64,000 nucleotides of DNA from Trichomonas vaginalis G3 (GCF_026262505.1 NC_067206.1:16326641-16390640); one strand, 5' to 3'. Positions 47,178 through 56,860 are shown, numbered from the stretch's first letter. The notes: generated from the letters alone by a model not told the origin. Numbers and translations: made by a program.

Positions 47178-50100
47178 ATGTATCGGAAGTTGTCTAAGTT
47201 AGAACACTCGGAAATAAAACAACTTCTAACAGAAGCTAACATAGAAGTAGCAAAGCATTACGCAACAAACAAAAAAGCACTCGCTGACATCCTCAATGAC
47301 TATAATGGTGCAATAAGTTATGATAGAATTCATGAGTTCATAAAGCCGCAACGCGGCGAGGACGAAGTCCATGCAAGAGCATTTCCTTTAAATGACGTTG
47401 CTATTGACTTATATCATAGACGTTCAGTACCTCATGAAGTAAGAAGAGAAATGTTTGACATAACAAATGCAAACGTTGGTGAAACAAGAAGAAGAGACGA
47501 CACACTGAAACAACAGAGAAGAGAGATGTTTAAGAGCGCTATAGAACAAGTTCGCAAAGCTAACGATGTCATTCGTTCCATTGACGACAAACCAAAAGAA
47601 GGTGAGAGATGGTTAAAGAAAGATGAAGAGAATAGGAAGAGAAATGTGAAGTCAGGCAATAGACTCATTGACTTTAACATCGAAGCTTTAGATGAACCAA
47701 ACAGAGACTACTTACACAAACATTTCGGTAAGGTTTTCATGAGACTCTTAGAGAAAATTAAAATAAACTCACAACAGAGATGGATGGTATGTTATAAACT
47801 TGGTGGAAAGTATGAATGTTCTACGTTAAACCTCAATAATATTGGAACATTACTACATCAGCTCTTGAAGGAGAACTTTATATCAGAGATAGAAGCAAAT
47901 GCTGCAGGTATTGTTGAAATGCACTATGACTTCTTCTTGACAAACATAAAGAATCTTACTGAAATAAAGATGTATGATTTAACAGAATATGAAGGCTTAA
48001 CGATGTCAGATGTAAAGAAAGGCAAACCAAAAAAGAGACCATATAAAGATGAAAGCACACTGACAAATGACCAGAAAGCCATTTTAGAAGCTCTTAAGCA
48101 AACAGGAAACTCAGCACTTATAGAAAGCTTTTGGAAAGATAATGGTGAAAAGAAGTTTTATAAGAAGAGAAGCGGTCAGTTCTGGAAGTATCTTTGCACA
48201 TTACCTATAAATCTTGAACGCTACCAAATCTTCAATGAACTGAACAAAAGAACTGCAACACTTATGACAGAAGATAACTGCTTCGTTTATGCTTGCATTC
48301 AGGCTGGAGTAGATGGAGAGACTATTGACCACATTAGAGAAGTCATTCGTGTTAGAGACTTTCCTCAAAGTAAAGTACAAGAAATTTCTGATGCAACAGG
48401 TATAGCATTTAATGTTACCATTGGTTACTTCAATGACTCAAGACATAATGAAATAAAGAGATACATACCAAAAGAATGTGAAACTGTTCGAAGTATTGAC
48501 TTACTTCTTGTTGAAGACCATTACATGTTAAATGAAAGATTACCTATGACAACATATTTCATTCGAAACTATAAAGAAATTCTCAAAGCTTGTGGTGGAA
48601 TGAACATTGAGAAACAGATGAAGATTTATACAAAGAGAGAAGATAAATATGTAGTTCGTTATGATAGAACAACACCGTTATGGGATGTTATGAAAATATT
48701 GTGGGAGTGCAAATATTTTGAACCTATTTCTTATGGAGAACTTTTCACATATACGACTGACTTATATAAACAGAACCTTGCACCATTTAAAGATTTGACA
48801 TATGCTCCAAAGTATTGTGTACAACTGAAGAAGAAAGCCGAGTCAAAAGAAGTAAATAAAAATAAGTGCAAGTTCATTCCTGAGCACGTTTTCTTTGCTG
48901 ACTTTGAGTGCAGTACCGATGGCTTTCATAAAGCTTTTAACATATGTTACGACAGTGAAGATGGTTCAGTGAGTGAAAGCATTTGGGGTCAGAACTGTGC
49001 AACAGAATTTTTGGAGCGACTTCCTGACAAGAGTTTAATATATTTCCATAACCTCAGTTATGATATAAACTTCATCTTAAGACACATGACAGAAGTGAAA
49101 GGAACTCCCATCATTAAAGGTTCACGAACAATGCAAATAACTGGCTTATATAAAGGAAGGGCAATTATTATAAAAGACTCTTACAGTGTTATAAATAAGA
49201 AGCTTAAACTATTTCCTGCTATGTTTAACTTACAAACAGGACCGAAAGAAGTATTTCCATATAACTACTACAGCAGTGTTTTGTTAGCAAATGACAACAG
49301 AACTGGTGTCATTTCTGAAGCATGTAAGTTTATCCGGGATGCGGATACATTCATGAAAAACATAGATTCCATCAAAGGTTGCAGAATAGATGAAAACCAC
49401 TTCGACTTAGAAAAGTATAGTACATTTTATTGCAAACAAGATGTAAGAATTTTAAGAGAAGGTTTTGTTAAGTTCCGCAATGATATATTGAAAGAGTTTG
49501 ATTTAAACGTTTATGATTATGTTAGCATTTGTTCAATTGCTAACAAATTGTTTGAGAACAGAGTATACTTCCCGAATGGAAATCTTTATGACCTCTCAAA
49601 TAAACCAAGAGAATTTATTTCGAGATGCATTCAAGGTGGAAGATGTATGTTGTCAGATAACATTAAACAAAAGAGTAAAGAGAAACTCATTGCTGATTTC
49701 GACGCTGTTTCATTATATCCATCCGCTATAGCAAGACTTTATACTTTAGAAGGTATTCCAAAGGTTATGAAGAAAGAAATGTTAAGCACAGAGTATCTCA
49801 TGAGACATTTATTCGATGACGACCAAAAGGAACCCATTGGTGAAAAGTTTGTGTCTGGCTTCTTTGTTCTCATTAAGATAACAGAGATTGGAATACATAG
49901 ACACTTTCCTTTAATAGTTTGTGACCCTGAACTAAATCCAGAACTTAACGTTCCCAGAAGTTCAAACACTTGCTGTTTAATGTATGTTGACCATATAACA
50001 TTACAAGACCTCATAAAATATCAAGGTGTCAAATGTGAAGTGTTGCAAGGATACTATTACGATGGAAACAGAGATATTAGAATAAGAGATGAAGTAAAGA

Positions 50101-50957
50101 AGTTGTTTGAGTTAAGGTTAAAGTATAAGAAAGAAGGAAATCCTTTGCAAGAAAATATAAAGCTCATTCTGAACAGTATTTATGGCAAAACTATTCTATC
50201 TCCTATTGAGTCAAAAATAACCATAGTAAATGACAAAGATGCTATAAGATATGTCATCAGAAACTACAACCATATAGTGAAGTTCGAAGGTTTGGATGGT
50301 TCGGATAAAACTATTTTCAAGCTAACGAAAAGCATTTGCAGACACTTTAACTTCTGTCCACTTGGTGTTAATATTCTGTCTATGTCGAAGAGAATAATGT
50401 GTGAAGTATTCTGTACTGCTGAAGATATGGGTCTTCAAATATTTTACCAGGACTGTGATAGCATGCATATTTTCAATGAAGACATACCAAAGCTTGCAGC
50501 AGAGTTTAAGAAGAGATACGGTAGAGAACTTATTGGTAAAACATTAGGTCAATTTCATTCTGATTTCGCAGAAATAACACCTGGAAAACAAAGTTTAGCA
50601 TACAAGTCAATATTTTGTGGAAAGAAGACTTACATAGACTTACTCACTAACGATTTAAATGAAGTTGCATTCCATGCACGTTGCAAAGGTGTCAAACAAG
50701 ACGTCCTTGCTTTAACAGCAAATGAAATGTTTCCTGAAGCTATACAATGCTATTACAATGAAGATAAGAACATTCACATACCTGTTGGAACATATGACAA
50801 AGACTCTGAGTTCAGTTTAATGAAACTTTACAAAGCACTTTATGATGGTCAAGAGATTGGATTTGACTTATGTAAGTCTGCTACACCTGCATTTGAAGAG
50901 AAGTTTAACTTCTCAATAACGACTAAAACAAGCTTTATTCGTAAGTTGAAGTTCTGA
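47178..50957 (+). CDS. Protein-primed DNA polymerase B (Polinton)
   Basis: 1259 residues. N-terminal helical domain; an OTU-like region with TEDNCFVYAC (about 367-376) and VEDHYMLNE; exonuclease Exo I FFADFECS (about 571-578), Exo II NLSYDINFI (about 623-631), Exo III YCKQDVRIL (about 752-760); polymerase motif A DFDAVSLYPS (about 839-848), motif B LILNSIYGK (about 995-1003), motif C YQDCDSMHI (about 1091-1099). It replicates the element from a terminal protein. IKPQRGEDEVHAR near residue 57 comes from an in-frame GC double hairpin. Convergent with the capsid-associated gene at 51037. Confidence 0.93.
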   Translation: MYRKLSKLEHSEIKQLLTEANIEVAKHYATNKKALADILNDYNGAISYDRIHEFIKPQRGEDEVHARAFPLNDVAIDLYHRRSVPHEVRREMFDITNANVGETRRRDDTLKQQRREMFKSAIEQVRKANDVIRSIDDKPKEGERWLKKDEENRKRNVKSGNRLIDFNIEALDEPNRDYLHKHFGKVFMRLLEKIKINSQQRWMVCYKLGGKYECSTLNLNNIGTLLHQLLKENFISEIEANAAGIVEMHYDFFLTNIKNLTEIKMYDLTEYEGLTMSDVKKGKPKKRPYKDESTLTNDQKAILEALKQTGNSALIESFWKDNGEKKFYKKRSGQFWKYLCTLPINLERYQIFNELNKRTATLMTEDNCFVYACIQAGVDGETIDHIREVIRVRDFPQSKVQEISDATGIAFNVTIGYFNDSRHNEIKRYIPKECETVRSIDLLLVEDHYMLNERLPMTTYFIRNYKEILKACGGMNIEKQMKIYTKREDKYVVRYDRTTPLWDVMKILWECKYFEPISYGELFTYTTDLYKQNLAPFKDLTYAPKYCVQLKKKAESKEVNKNKCKFIPEHVFFADFECSTDGFHKAFNICYDSEDGSVSESIWGQNCATEFLERLPDKSLIYFHNLSYDINFILRHMTEVKGTPIIKGSRTMQITGLYKGRAIIIKDSYSVINKKLKLFPAMFNLQTGPKEVFPYNYYSSVLLANDNRTGVISEACKFIRDADTFMKNIDSIKGCRIDENHFDLEKYSTFYCKQDVRILREGFVKFRNDILKEFDLNVYDYVSICSIANKLFENRVYFPNGNLYDLSNKPREFISRCIQGGRCMLSDNIKQKSKEKLIADFDAVSLYPSAIARLYTLEGIPKVMKKEMLSTEYLMRHLFDDDQKEPIGEKFVSGFFVLIKITEIGIHRHFPLIVCDPELNPELNVPRSSNTCCLMYVDHITLQDLIKYQGVKCEVLQGYYYDGNRDIRIRDEVKKLFELRLKYKKEGNPLQENIKLILNSIYGKTILSPIESKITIVNDKDAIRYVIRNYNHIVKFEGLDGSDKTIFKLTKSICRHFNFCPLGVNILSMSKRIMCEVFCTAEDMGLQIFYQDCDSMHIFNEDIPKLAAEFKKRYGRELIGKTLGQFHSDFAEITPGKQSLAYKSIFCGKKTYIDLLTNDLNEVAFHARCKGVKQDVLALTANEMFPEAIQCYYNEDKNIHIPVGTYDKDSEFSLMKLYKALYDGQEIGFDLCKSATPAFEEKFNFSITTKTSFIRKLKF

Positions 50958-51007
50958 GGTCATTTATTTTTGTCAGCAATGAGGTCATTCGTGATAAAAA
51001 TAAAACT

Positions 51008-51026
51008 AGCGGCAAGGGCGAAGCCC
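51008..51026. repeat. GC-rich hairpin, intergenic
   Basis: AGCGGCAA-GGGC-GAA-GCCC between PolB and the convergent capsid-associated gene. The corresponding Mav2 spacer (62205-62264) lacks it, so it was gained or lost since the two copies separated. Confidence 0.65.
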
Positions 51027-51036
51027 ATGTGGTCAT

Positions 51037-51895
51037 TTACAATACTGCGATGGTAGAGTTTAAGAGTTGTGCTTCAATGTAGAGACAGTCTTTATGGTCT
51101 GGAGGTAAGAACACTGGGCAGTTATGGTCATGAGTGGAGAACATGTCTATCCAAAACTCACGATTGAAGCCAGTTAATTTATAGTATTTAGGGTTAGGAA
51201 GTGGTGAAGTTCTTGTATGACCAATGAACTCATTTTCAACTCCCTTACTTAAGTTTGAATATAATATAGCTTGCTTTCTATCCCAAATGCCAGGTGTTAC
51301 AATCTTTGAAAATTCATTTTTCCTCGGAAGCATTGCATCATAATTGAAAACATTCTTGAAATCTTCATTGGGTTCAGAGATTTGAAATCTTATACGTAAT
51401 GGATTTTCTTTCTTTTTAGCTACTTCATTGAATGGTGAATATATAACAAACTGACAGTCATGTGTTCCATCTTCATTTTCATTAAATTCATAATGAAAGT
51501 CTATAAGTTGTGGCTGACTACCTTCTTCTTTCAGTTGTGCAAGAAACTCACGTAAAGGCTGTAAAGTTTGTACTTCAATGTTGAACTTTTTCTCGAACAT
51601 CTCATTAAATGAAATCATACATTGTTGCAATGTTGTATCGTCTTTAAAGTATTTGTATATGTGAATGTTTTGGGCGCTTAAAGACTGTTCGTCATTTTCT
51701 ATCTCGACTTGAAGTATAAAGTCAACCTTTCTGAAAGCACGTGTTATATACATATTTGTTATGCCAATGTACTTCTCTTTCATTTATGTTCACAATCCAG
51801 TCTGTTGGAAACTTAAACGTTACTCTGTTCCCCTTTATTTTGACGTCAGGGTTTTCACTACTGAACGCAACAGATAAAGGTATTTGTCTATACAT
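51037..51895 (-). pseudogene. Mav1 capsid-associated protein (penton candidate)
   Basis: A beta-rich protein of the capsid gene block, opening MYRQIPLSVAFSSENPDVKI and ending in TAxVL-like strands after NPKYYKLTGFNREFWIDMFS. The length (about 285 codons) and its place between PolB and the major capsid gene fit the minor capsid/penton of Polintons. A close copy is present in Mav2 at 61347. Function inferred from context. Confidence 0.6.
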
Positions 51896-51919
51896 TTAGT
51901 TCCGATAAAAATAAACCAT

Positions 51920-52180
51920 TTACTCTTTCTTTGCTTCAGCTTCTTTAGCTTTTGCTTCAGCTTCTTCTCTAGCTTTTTTTGCCAGTAGTCTTGGGTTCTT
52001 TTGTCTTCCAGCAGCTAATGCAGCAAGTTGTTTTTCACTAAGTTTTCTCTTTGGTCTCTCTGGCTTTTGTTCTTGTTTTTGTTCCTTCAGTTCGGATAAA
52101 ATTTGCTCACGAATTTCTTTCTTCAATGCTTCAACATCTATGACCCCTTGGGTCTTGTCCGTAGGGCTTGTCTGAGTCAT
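51920..52180 (-). CDS. Small charged helical Mav1 protein
   Basis: 86 residues from MTQTSPTDKTQGVIDVEAL. Lys/Glu/Ala/Gln-rich helix (EQILSELKEQKQEQKPERPK) with an alanine-rich charged tail (REEAEAKAKEAEAKKE). Identical or nearly so in Mav2. Unknown; it could be a scaffold or DNA-compaction protein. Divergent from the gene at 52226. Confidence 0.65.
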   Translation of the reverse strand: MTQTSPTDKTQGVIDVEALKKEIREQILSELKEQKQEQKPERPKRKLSEKQLAALAAGRQKNPRLLAKKAREEAEAKAKEAEAKKE

Positions 52181-52225
52181 TTGACTGCAGATAAAAAACA
52201 AAATTAAAACTTTAACCGATGTAAA

Positions 52226-52651
52226 ATGAGCTTGTCAAAATCAGAGCGAGAGTCTATTATATTAAATGACGCAAGAGGAATACAACATCCTTTCTATTAC
52301 GTAAGTCAGAGTAAAGATGGTAAAATATACGTAAGAAAAAGAAAGGTTCCATTAGCGAATGCAGAAAGCGACAACATTAAGGTGTATGGCAAGGGTGAAG
52401 TCCATATAAAACCTTCTGTTCAAACTGAGCCACCAAAAGAACAAGAAGAAAAGAAGCCAGATGTACTTTCAATAACTAACCAAGAGCTTATTGCAAAGTT
52501 CGTGAATTTCATTGAAAAACAAACCGAGTCAAAGAACCCTGACCCGCCAGTGAAAGAAGTTGAGACAAAAGAGAATGTACAGTTCATTGAAAATGTCAAG
52601 AAACAACTTCCACCACGAATGCCAAGAAGAAGAGTGAGAATAATGAAGTAA
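52226..52651 (+). CDS. Mav1 protein with basic C-terminus
   Basis: 141 residues. A compact beta-rich N-terminal domain (DARGIQHPFYYVSQSKDGKIYVRKRK), a Pro/Glu/Lys-rich linker, a helix (ITNQELIAKFVNFIEKQTES) and an Arg-rich end (MPRRRVRIMK). Ends 27 bases before the major capsid gene. GKGEVHIKP overlaps a reduced copy of the GC hairpin at 52388-52403. Function unknown. Confidence 0.65.
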   Translation: MSLSKSERESIILNDARGIQHPFYYVSQSKDGKIYVRKRKVPLANAESDNIKVYGKGEVHIKPSVQTEPPKEQEEKKPDVLSITNQELIAKFVNFIEKQTESKNPDPPVKEVETKENVQFIENVKKQLPPRMPRRRVRIMK

Positions 52652-52678
52652 ATAGATATTTTTATCTGAAGTAAATAC
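52652..52678 (+). promoter_or_regulatory. Late-type start motif TATTTTTATCTGAAGTAAAT
   Basis: T(T)TATTTTTATC, then GAA and TAAAT, directly before the major capsid ATG. The same string in near-identical form precedes the capsid-associated gene (TTTATTTTTATCGGAACTAA, 61327-61347 in Mav2 and its Mav1 counterpart). Related TTTATTTTT strings lie 15-40 bases before several other Maverick starts. Confidence 0.5.
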
Positions 52679-54253
52679 ATGCAGAATGAACAGCTAAATG
52701 AATTTACTCCAGCAGAGCATATTCATCAGATTCGCTCATATTTCGATATCATAGACAATGCAGTTCAAATTGGTGACACTAATAGAAAATATTCTGACGC
52801 AAAGATTCCATCACAACCTGGAACTGCTAAAGATAACACATGGGTAACATTCAATCTCTCACCTCCTGGTGAAAATATGTTGGACCTTTACAATACATTC
52901 ATTACGTATAAAATGGAAGGTAAATTTATTGCAGATAAAGAAATTGGTTCAGGTTCCAATAAAACAAACCCACCAGGATTTTGGATTGGTTTCGATGACA
53001 CTTTCTATGCAGTTGCTGGATATCAAATCCTTGCAAATGGTCGTATCGTATATTCTCAAGACAACGCAAGAGAAGAAGCATATATAACTTCAAACTCACA
53101 AACTACCGAACAAATAAAGAAAGTAGATGTTTTCTCAAAGACTCGACATGAAGATGTATGGAGTCATTCGGGAACATGCAGAACAGGACAAATTGTTAGT
53201 GGTCCAATTACAGCAGGAAAATCATTTGATTTTAAGCTTCGTTTAAGAATTCCTGTTAGAAGATTCCTTCCATTAGAAGCTATTCGATTTATTCCAGCTT
53301 TTGCAGGAAACATTCAGCTTAAAGTAAAGTTCAGTAGCGACGCCTTACAATGCACATCTATATCTGTAAATGATATCATTGCTTTCAATCCAACTCTTAA
53401 AGTTGCATTTGCTTCAGATTCAAATCCACCGACAAATAAATTTGTTCCATGGAATGAACCATTCACTATGATAACGAAGGCAGTAGAAGCTAGTGGAACA
53501 GTTACTATTACAACTGTAACCCAGCAACTATTTCGAACAAAGATGGATTTTAATGAATGTTTCATTCATCCAAAGTCATTCTCTTTAGACCCTAACATTT
53601 ATACAGAACTTGTAGAACATTATACAAACGAGGCTTTATGTTTTCCTGTTAAAGTTATGGATTGGATTCCTATGGACGGTTCATTCTCAAAGAATACAGA
53701 TAGTTCAAGTGCAACATTTACAGCAGCTTATACGCCTATTAATGTTAAAAGTATTTGGGCACTATTTAGAAAGAAAGACAACTATTATGTTAATTTTGAG
53801 AACCCTAAGTTTAAATATCTTCAGCTTTCCATGGGAGCTTATGGAAATATGCCTGCAGAACCTGAAAAATCATATGGACCTGTATTTTATGAAATGGTTG
53901 CGAACGCTTGCAATACAAACAATGATATGATAGGATTTAATGAAGATGTTATGAGGTCATTGGTGGATGATGATAGTGTGGAACATAAATGGGATAGCTA
54001 TGACAACACACATTTCTTATGTGGTTTTCCAACAGAAGTGGACTTTTGCTTCCAGCAAGGTCAAACATCTACTGCTCCAATAACATACAAATTGTCTGTT
54101 AAAGGACCTATTGAACTAGCAACTGAAAACGTACCAAAGCCACTTATTGGATTTATGAGGGATTGTTGCTTTGCCATTCAGGTGCGTGCTAATGGAATCC
54201 CCATAATAAGATTAGATGACTATAACTTAGCCGCGGACGACAGTGAGGAATAA
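52679..54253 (+). CDS. Major capsid protein (double jelly-roll type)
   Basis: 524 residues, the usual size of Polinton major capsid proteins. N-terminal helix (EFTPAEHIHQIRSYFDIIDNA), then two beta-rich halves: FNLSPPGENMLDLYNTFITYK and FDFKLRLRIPVRRFLPLEAI in the first; MDWIPMDGSF and the closing FMRDCCFAIQVRANGIPIIR in the second. Fold assignment rests on length, composition and position beside PolB and the minor capsid candidates. Preceded by the late-type TATTTTTATC motif. Confidence 0.8.
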   Translation: MQNEQLNEFTPAEHIHQIRSYFDIIDNAVQIGDTNRKYSDAKIPSQPGTAKDNTWVTFNLSPPGENMLDLYNTFITYKMEGKFIADKEIGSGSNKTNPPGFWIGFDDTFYAVAGYQILANGRIVYSQDNAREEAYITSNSQTTEQIKKVDVFSKTRHEDVWSHSGTCRTGQIVSGPITAGKSFDFKLRLRIPVRRFLPLEAIRFIPAFAGNIQLKVKFSSDALQCTSISVNDIIAFNPTLKVAFASDSNPPTNKFVPWNEPFTMITKAVEASGTVTITTVTQQLFRTKMDFNECFIHPKSFSLDPNIYTELVEHYTNEALCFPVKVMDWIPMDGSFSKNTDSSSATFTAAYTPINVKSIWALFRKKDNYYVNFENPKFKYLQLSMGAYGNMPAEPEKSYGPVFYEMVANACNTNNDMIGFNEDVMRSLVDDDSVEHKWDSYDNTHFLCGFPTEVDFCFQQGQTSTAPITYKLSVKGPIELATENVPKPLIGFMRDCCFAIQVRANGIPIIRLDDYNLAADDSEE

Positions 54254-54283
54254 AGGATGAACGTTTATTTTTAAAGCTTATAA

Positions 54284-54742
54284 ATGAGTTCTTCATCAAG
54301 CTCTCGCGAACCTTCACCATCTATGAAACAAACTTTACCAAACGATTATGGAGCACCTATTGAATATTTCTTACGAGCTGCACAATGGCAAAGAGCAGTC
54401 TCACCAAGGTTAGGTGTTCCACCAGCTCCTGTCAAAAATAGCATTTGGTCAAGTCCTTATATAAAATATGGTCTCCCACTAGGTTTGCTAGCTACAGCAG
54501 GAGCAGTTATGATGTTGAAAAGAAATAAAGCAAATGTTGTAAATAATACTGAAGTAGCTGAAGTTAAACAAACTCCAACACCTTCGCCAAAACCAACGCC
54601 TTCACAAGCAAAACCTTCAATGACTCCTGAACCTATGGAAGTACAAACTCCTGTTCAAAAGTCAACTCCTAAACCGACTCCAACATTTAAACCAGAACCT
54701 ACTCCTCAAATAAATCGTAAAACTCCTGCGTTTCCTTACTGA
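54284..54742 (+). CDS. Single-pass membrane protein with Pro-rich tail
   Basis: 152 residues. Ser-rich head (MSSSSSSREPSPSMKQT), one membrane segment (YGLPLGLLATAGAVMML, about residues 64-80) followed by basic residues, then a Pro/Thr/Lys-rich tail with PTPSPKPTPSQ. It could be a virion or host-membrane protein. AACGTTTATTTTTAAAG lies just before its ATG. Confidence 0.65.
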   Translation: MSSSSSSREPSPSMKQTLPNDYGAPIEYFLRAAQWQRAVSPRLGVPPAPVKNSIWSSPYIKYGLPLGLLATAGAVMMLKRNKANVVNNTEVAEVKQTPTPSPKPTPSQAKPSMTPEPMEVQTPVQKSTPKPTPTFKPEPTPQINRKTPAFPY

Positions 54743-54781
54743 AAAAATAACGTTATTTTTATTTAATATTAAAATTTTTAT

Positions 54782-55027
54782 TTGATTGAAATGACAAATA
54801 AAGTCACTGAAGCAATGAAACAAAAGTTTTTGGTAGAATACATTAAATCAGGAACTATTCCAGAAGGTTTTTACATTCATACTATGAAGGATGGTAGAGT
54901 TCAGTTTAGAAAGATAAAGCAACCATTAGATAGAGAAGGAATTTTGAGAAAGATTAAACTTCATGAGGACAACATTGCTGAACTTAAGAAGAAGCTAGAA
55001 GAGTTGGAGAAAGGAAGAGAGTTATAA
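54782..55027 (+). CDS. Small helical Mav1 protein
   Basis: 81 residues. A beta hairpin (GFYIHTMKDGRVQFRKIK) followed by a coiled coil (LREGI...HEDNIAELKKKLEELEK). Identical in Mav2 (58226). The last few codons lie in the right TIR. Unknown function. Confidence 0.65.
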   Translation: MIEMTNKVTEAMKQKFLVEYIKSGTIPEGFYIHTMKDGRVQFRKIKQPLDREGILRKIKLHEDNIAELKKKLEELEKGREL

Positions 55028-55043
55028 AGCAATGAATTCAACA

Positions 55044-55090
55044 GGGTAGAAAAGAGGTTAGAAATCGGGTTAGATCTAACCTTCTACCCT
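55044..55090. promoter_or_regulatory. Palindromic multi-half-site element 6
   Basis: TIR counterpart of element 1: GGTTAGATCTAACC at 55068-55081 with the flanking TCTAACC and TCTACCC half-sites in inverse order; upstream of the outward TIR gene at 55192. Confidence 0.75.
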
Positions 55091-55191
55091 AAGTTTATTT
55101 TTGTGCTATGTTTTCATACGTGTGAGGGTGGTGATATTATTTATTTTTAAGTTTATTTTTTTATTTTATTTTTTATTTTAATTTTATATAA

Positions 55192-55512
55192 ATGACGAAA
55201 ACTATTGAGATAACAAACTACAACGGTCATGAGTTCAAGAATTTGTTCTTCGTTCCTCGTGAAAATACATTCTATCAGATACGAGGGAGAAAAGGTAAAG
55301 TTAGTTTGAGCGTTTATGACTACAAGCATAATGGAAAGTTTATACAAGCATACGATACAAACGGTAAGCGTGTTTCATTAGCTTTGTCAAAACTTACTAA
55401 CATTTATTTTGACAGTGATTTTGACCTATATGAAGAAGAAAGTGAGTCAGAAGAATATGAACTGTTGTGTGAAGCACAGCAATGGGAGGAGTTGCAATAC
55501 TTTTGTAAGTGA
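55192..55512 (+). CDS. Small TIR-encoded protein, right copy
   Basis: 106 residues, identical to 33470-33790, transcribed outward. Being inside the TIR, it is present twice per element. Preceded by AAGTTTATTTTTTTA and, 100 bases earlier, by palindromic element 6. Confidence 0.75.
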   Translation: MTKTIEITNYNGHEFKNLFFVPRENTFYQIRGRKGKVSLSVYDYKHNGKFIQAYDTNGKRVSLALSKLTNIYFDSDFDLYEEESESEEYELLCEAQQWEELQYFCK

Positions 55513-55698
55513 GAACGTTTATTTTTTTACAGTAGTGAGGTGAAGTGGGTGGCGGTTTGTAAATATTTAAGGTTAAGTTAGTGTTGTCGTTTGTGTTGTA
55601 AAATATACGTTAACGGTTTCGTAAAGTGTCAAATTCACATATAATGGGTAAGGAGACGCGCAGTGCCTCCGTACCCTTGATATGTTTACTAACTAACT

Positions 55699-55704
55699 TT
55701 CAAT
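55699..55704. repeat. Target site duplication of Mav1, right (TTCAAT)
   Basis: Second copy of the six bases at 33282-33287. Confidence 0.9.
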
Positions 55705-56860
55705 GCCTCAACTCCATATTTGACTGTTGCATCTGTAAACCAGGCAAAAGCTTCAATAATATCGAAAATTTTTCTTTTTTGGAATTCCTCATTTAAGGCT
55801 TCCAAAACAGAAGTAGCTTGCAATCCTTGGTCAAATGAATTGAACTTAAAGGGATTTGCGTCTTTTAATTTTTTAATAAATTTATCAATTTTTGTTTCCG
55901 AATAATTTGGATAATTTTCTGTTATTGATTTTTTGATGTCATTTAATTTGTTTGTATAATCAACAGAGTTTATAGCCAAATTCAAAGACCATATTATTTT
56001 TATACATTTCGAATATTTCACATCTTCGAAAAGGTGAAAAATGCACCTCCGTTGTTTTTGAATCAATCCATTTTCAATTAATGCCCCTTTAATAGCTGTT
56101 CCGCCGTCACTCAAGATAATTGAAATGTCATTTTTGGTGATTTTATTGAGAATTGTCTTAAATAAACTAGACATTAGTGGAAGATCTTCTTCCACAGACC
56201 AACCATATGCTATCGGAATAGCTCGTCTGGTTGGAGATGTAGTGGCAATTACCCCCATTTTACCCGCACAGTTTGTATTGGTTCTAGTGGCATCCACAAG
56301 AAGAATATTGTTAAATCTTTCTGATTTAAGAAACAATTCTGATACCGGTGGTAAAATTGAAATACATTTATTATAAAGTTTGGATCTTCAATTAATTCGT
56401 TAATTTTGTAAATATACTCATTTTTATCATTTTTTTCACCTGTAGAAATAATGGAACAACCTCCTGATTCAACAATATGATTATTCAATGAAATTAGTTT
56501 TTTGAAACTATTCACTAAATCAGAATCTGTAATATGAAAAATTGCTTTTACACGTTTTCGAAAAGTATCTTCTCCTATTTCCCTTTTGAATTGTTTTTGA
56601 ACGATACGATGAAAATTTGTAAAATTATTACTGATAAATGAGTCATTATTTGATTCAATAAGATAATCTAATACTATTGTGGGGATGGTTGTTGATTCCA
56701 TACAATCCGAATGAGATTTATCAACTCGTATTTTGTAACATTTGAGCGTTTTGTCATAGTAAACTGTATAATGAGCGCCGCATTGACATGATAATTCATG
56801 TTTTGCTCTATTATAGTTCATAAATATGAAATTTTGAGATAGGGTTGTACAAACTGGCAC
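55699..56860 (-). pseudogene. MULE transposase, N-terminal and catalytic part
   Basis: The likely start is the ATG at 56821 (MNYNRAKHELSCQCGAHYTV) rather than 56860. CQCGAHYTVYYDKTLKCYKIRVDKSHSDC is a FAR1/WRKY-GCM1-like zinc-binding head. The catalytic core has LLVDATRTNTN (first Asp) and IILSDGGTAIKGAL (second Asp); the third acidic residue probably lies in SVLEALNEEF. A frameshift near 56.34 kb separates head and core, so the copy is inactive besides being cut by Mav1 at 55699. The C-terminal SWIM part is at 32858-33287. Confidence 0.85.

Larger units (their letters stand above)
33288..55698. mobile_element. Maverick/Polinton Mav1 (22.4 kb), nearly whole
   Basis: Virus-like element with long TIRs starting AGTTAGTAAACATATC, a 6-bp target duplication and the full family set: integrase, protein-primed PolB, packaging ATPase, double-jelly-roll-type major capsid protein and capsid-associated proteins. 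It adds a collar-tipped fibre, KilA-N proteins and one gene inside each TIR. No adenovirus-like maturation protease was recognised with confidence. The TIRs differ by one noticed substitution and one AGTT unit over about 685 bp, so the insertion is very recent. It looks largely whole, with about two or three breaks. It is inserted into a MULE transposase gene. Confidence 0.93.
55011..55698 (-). repeat. Mav1 right terminal inverted repeat
   Basis: 688 bp, the inverted match of 33288-33971, with one extra AGTT unit at its outer end and one noticed substitution in the outer hairpin. Confidence 0.92.
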
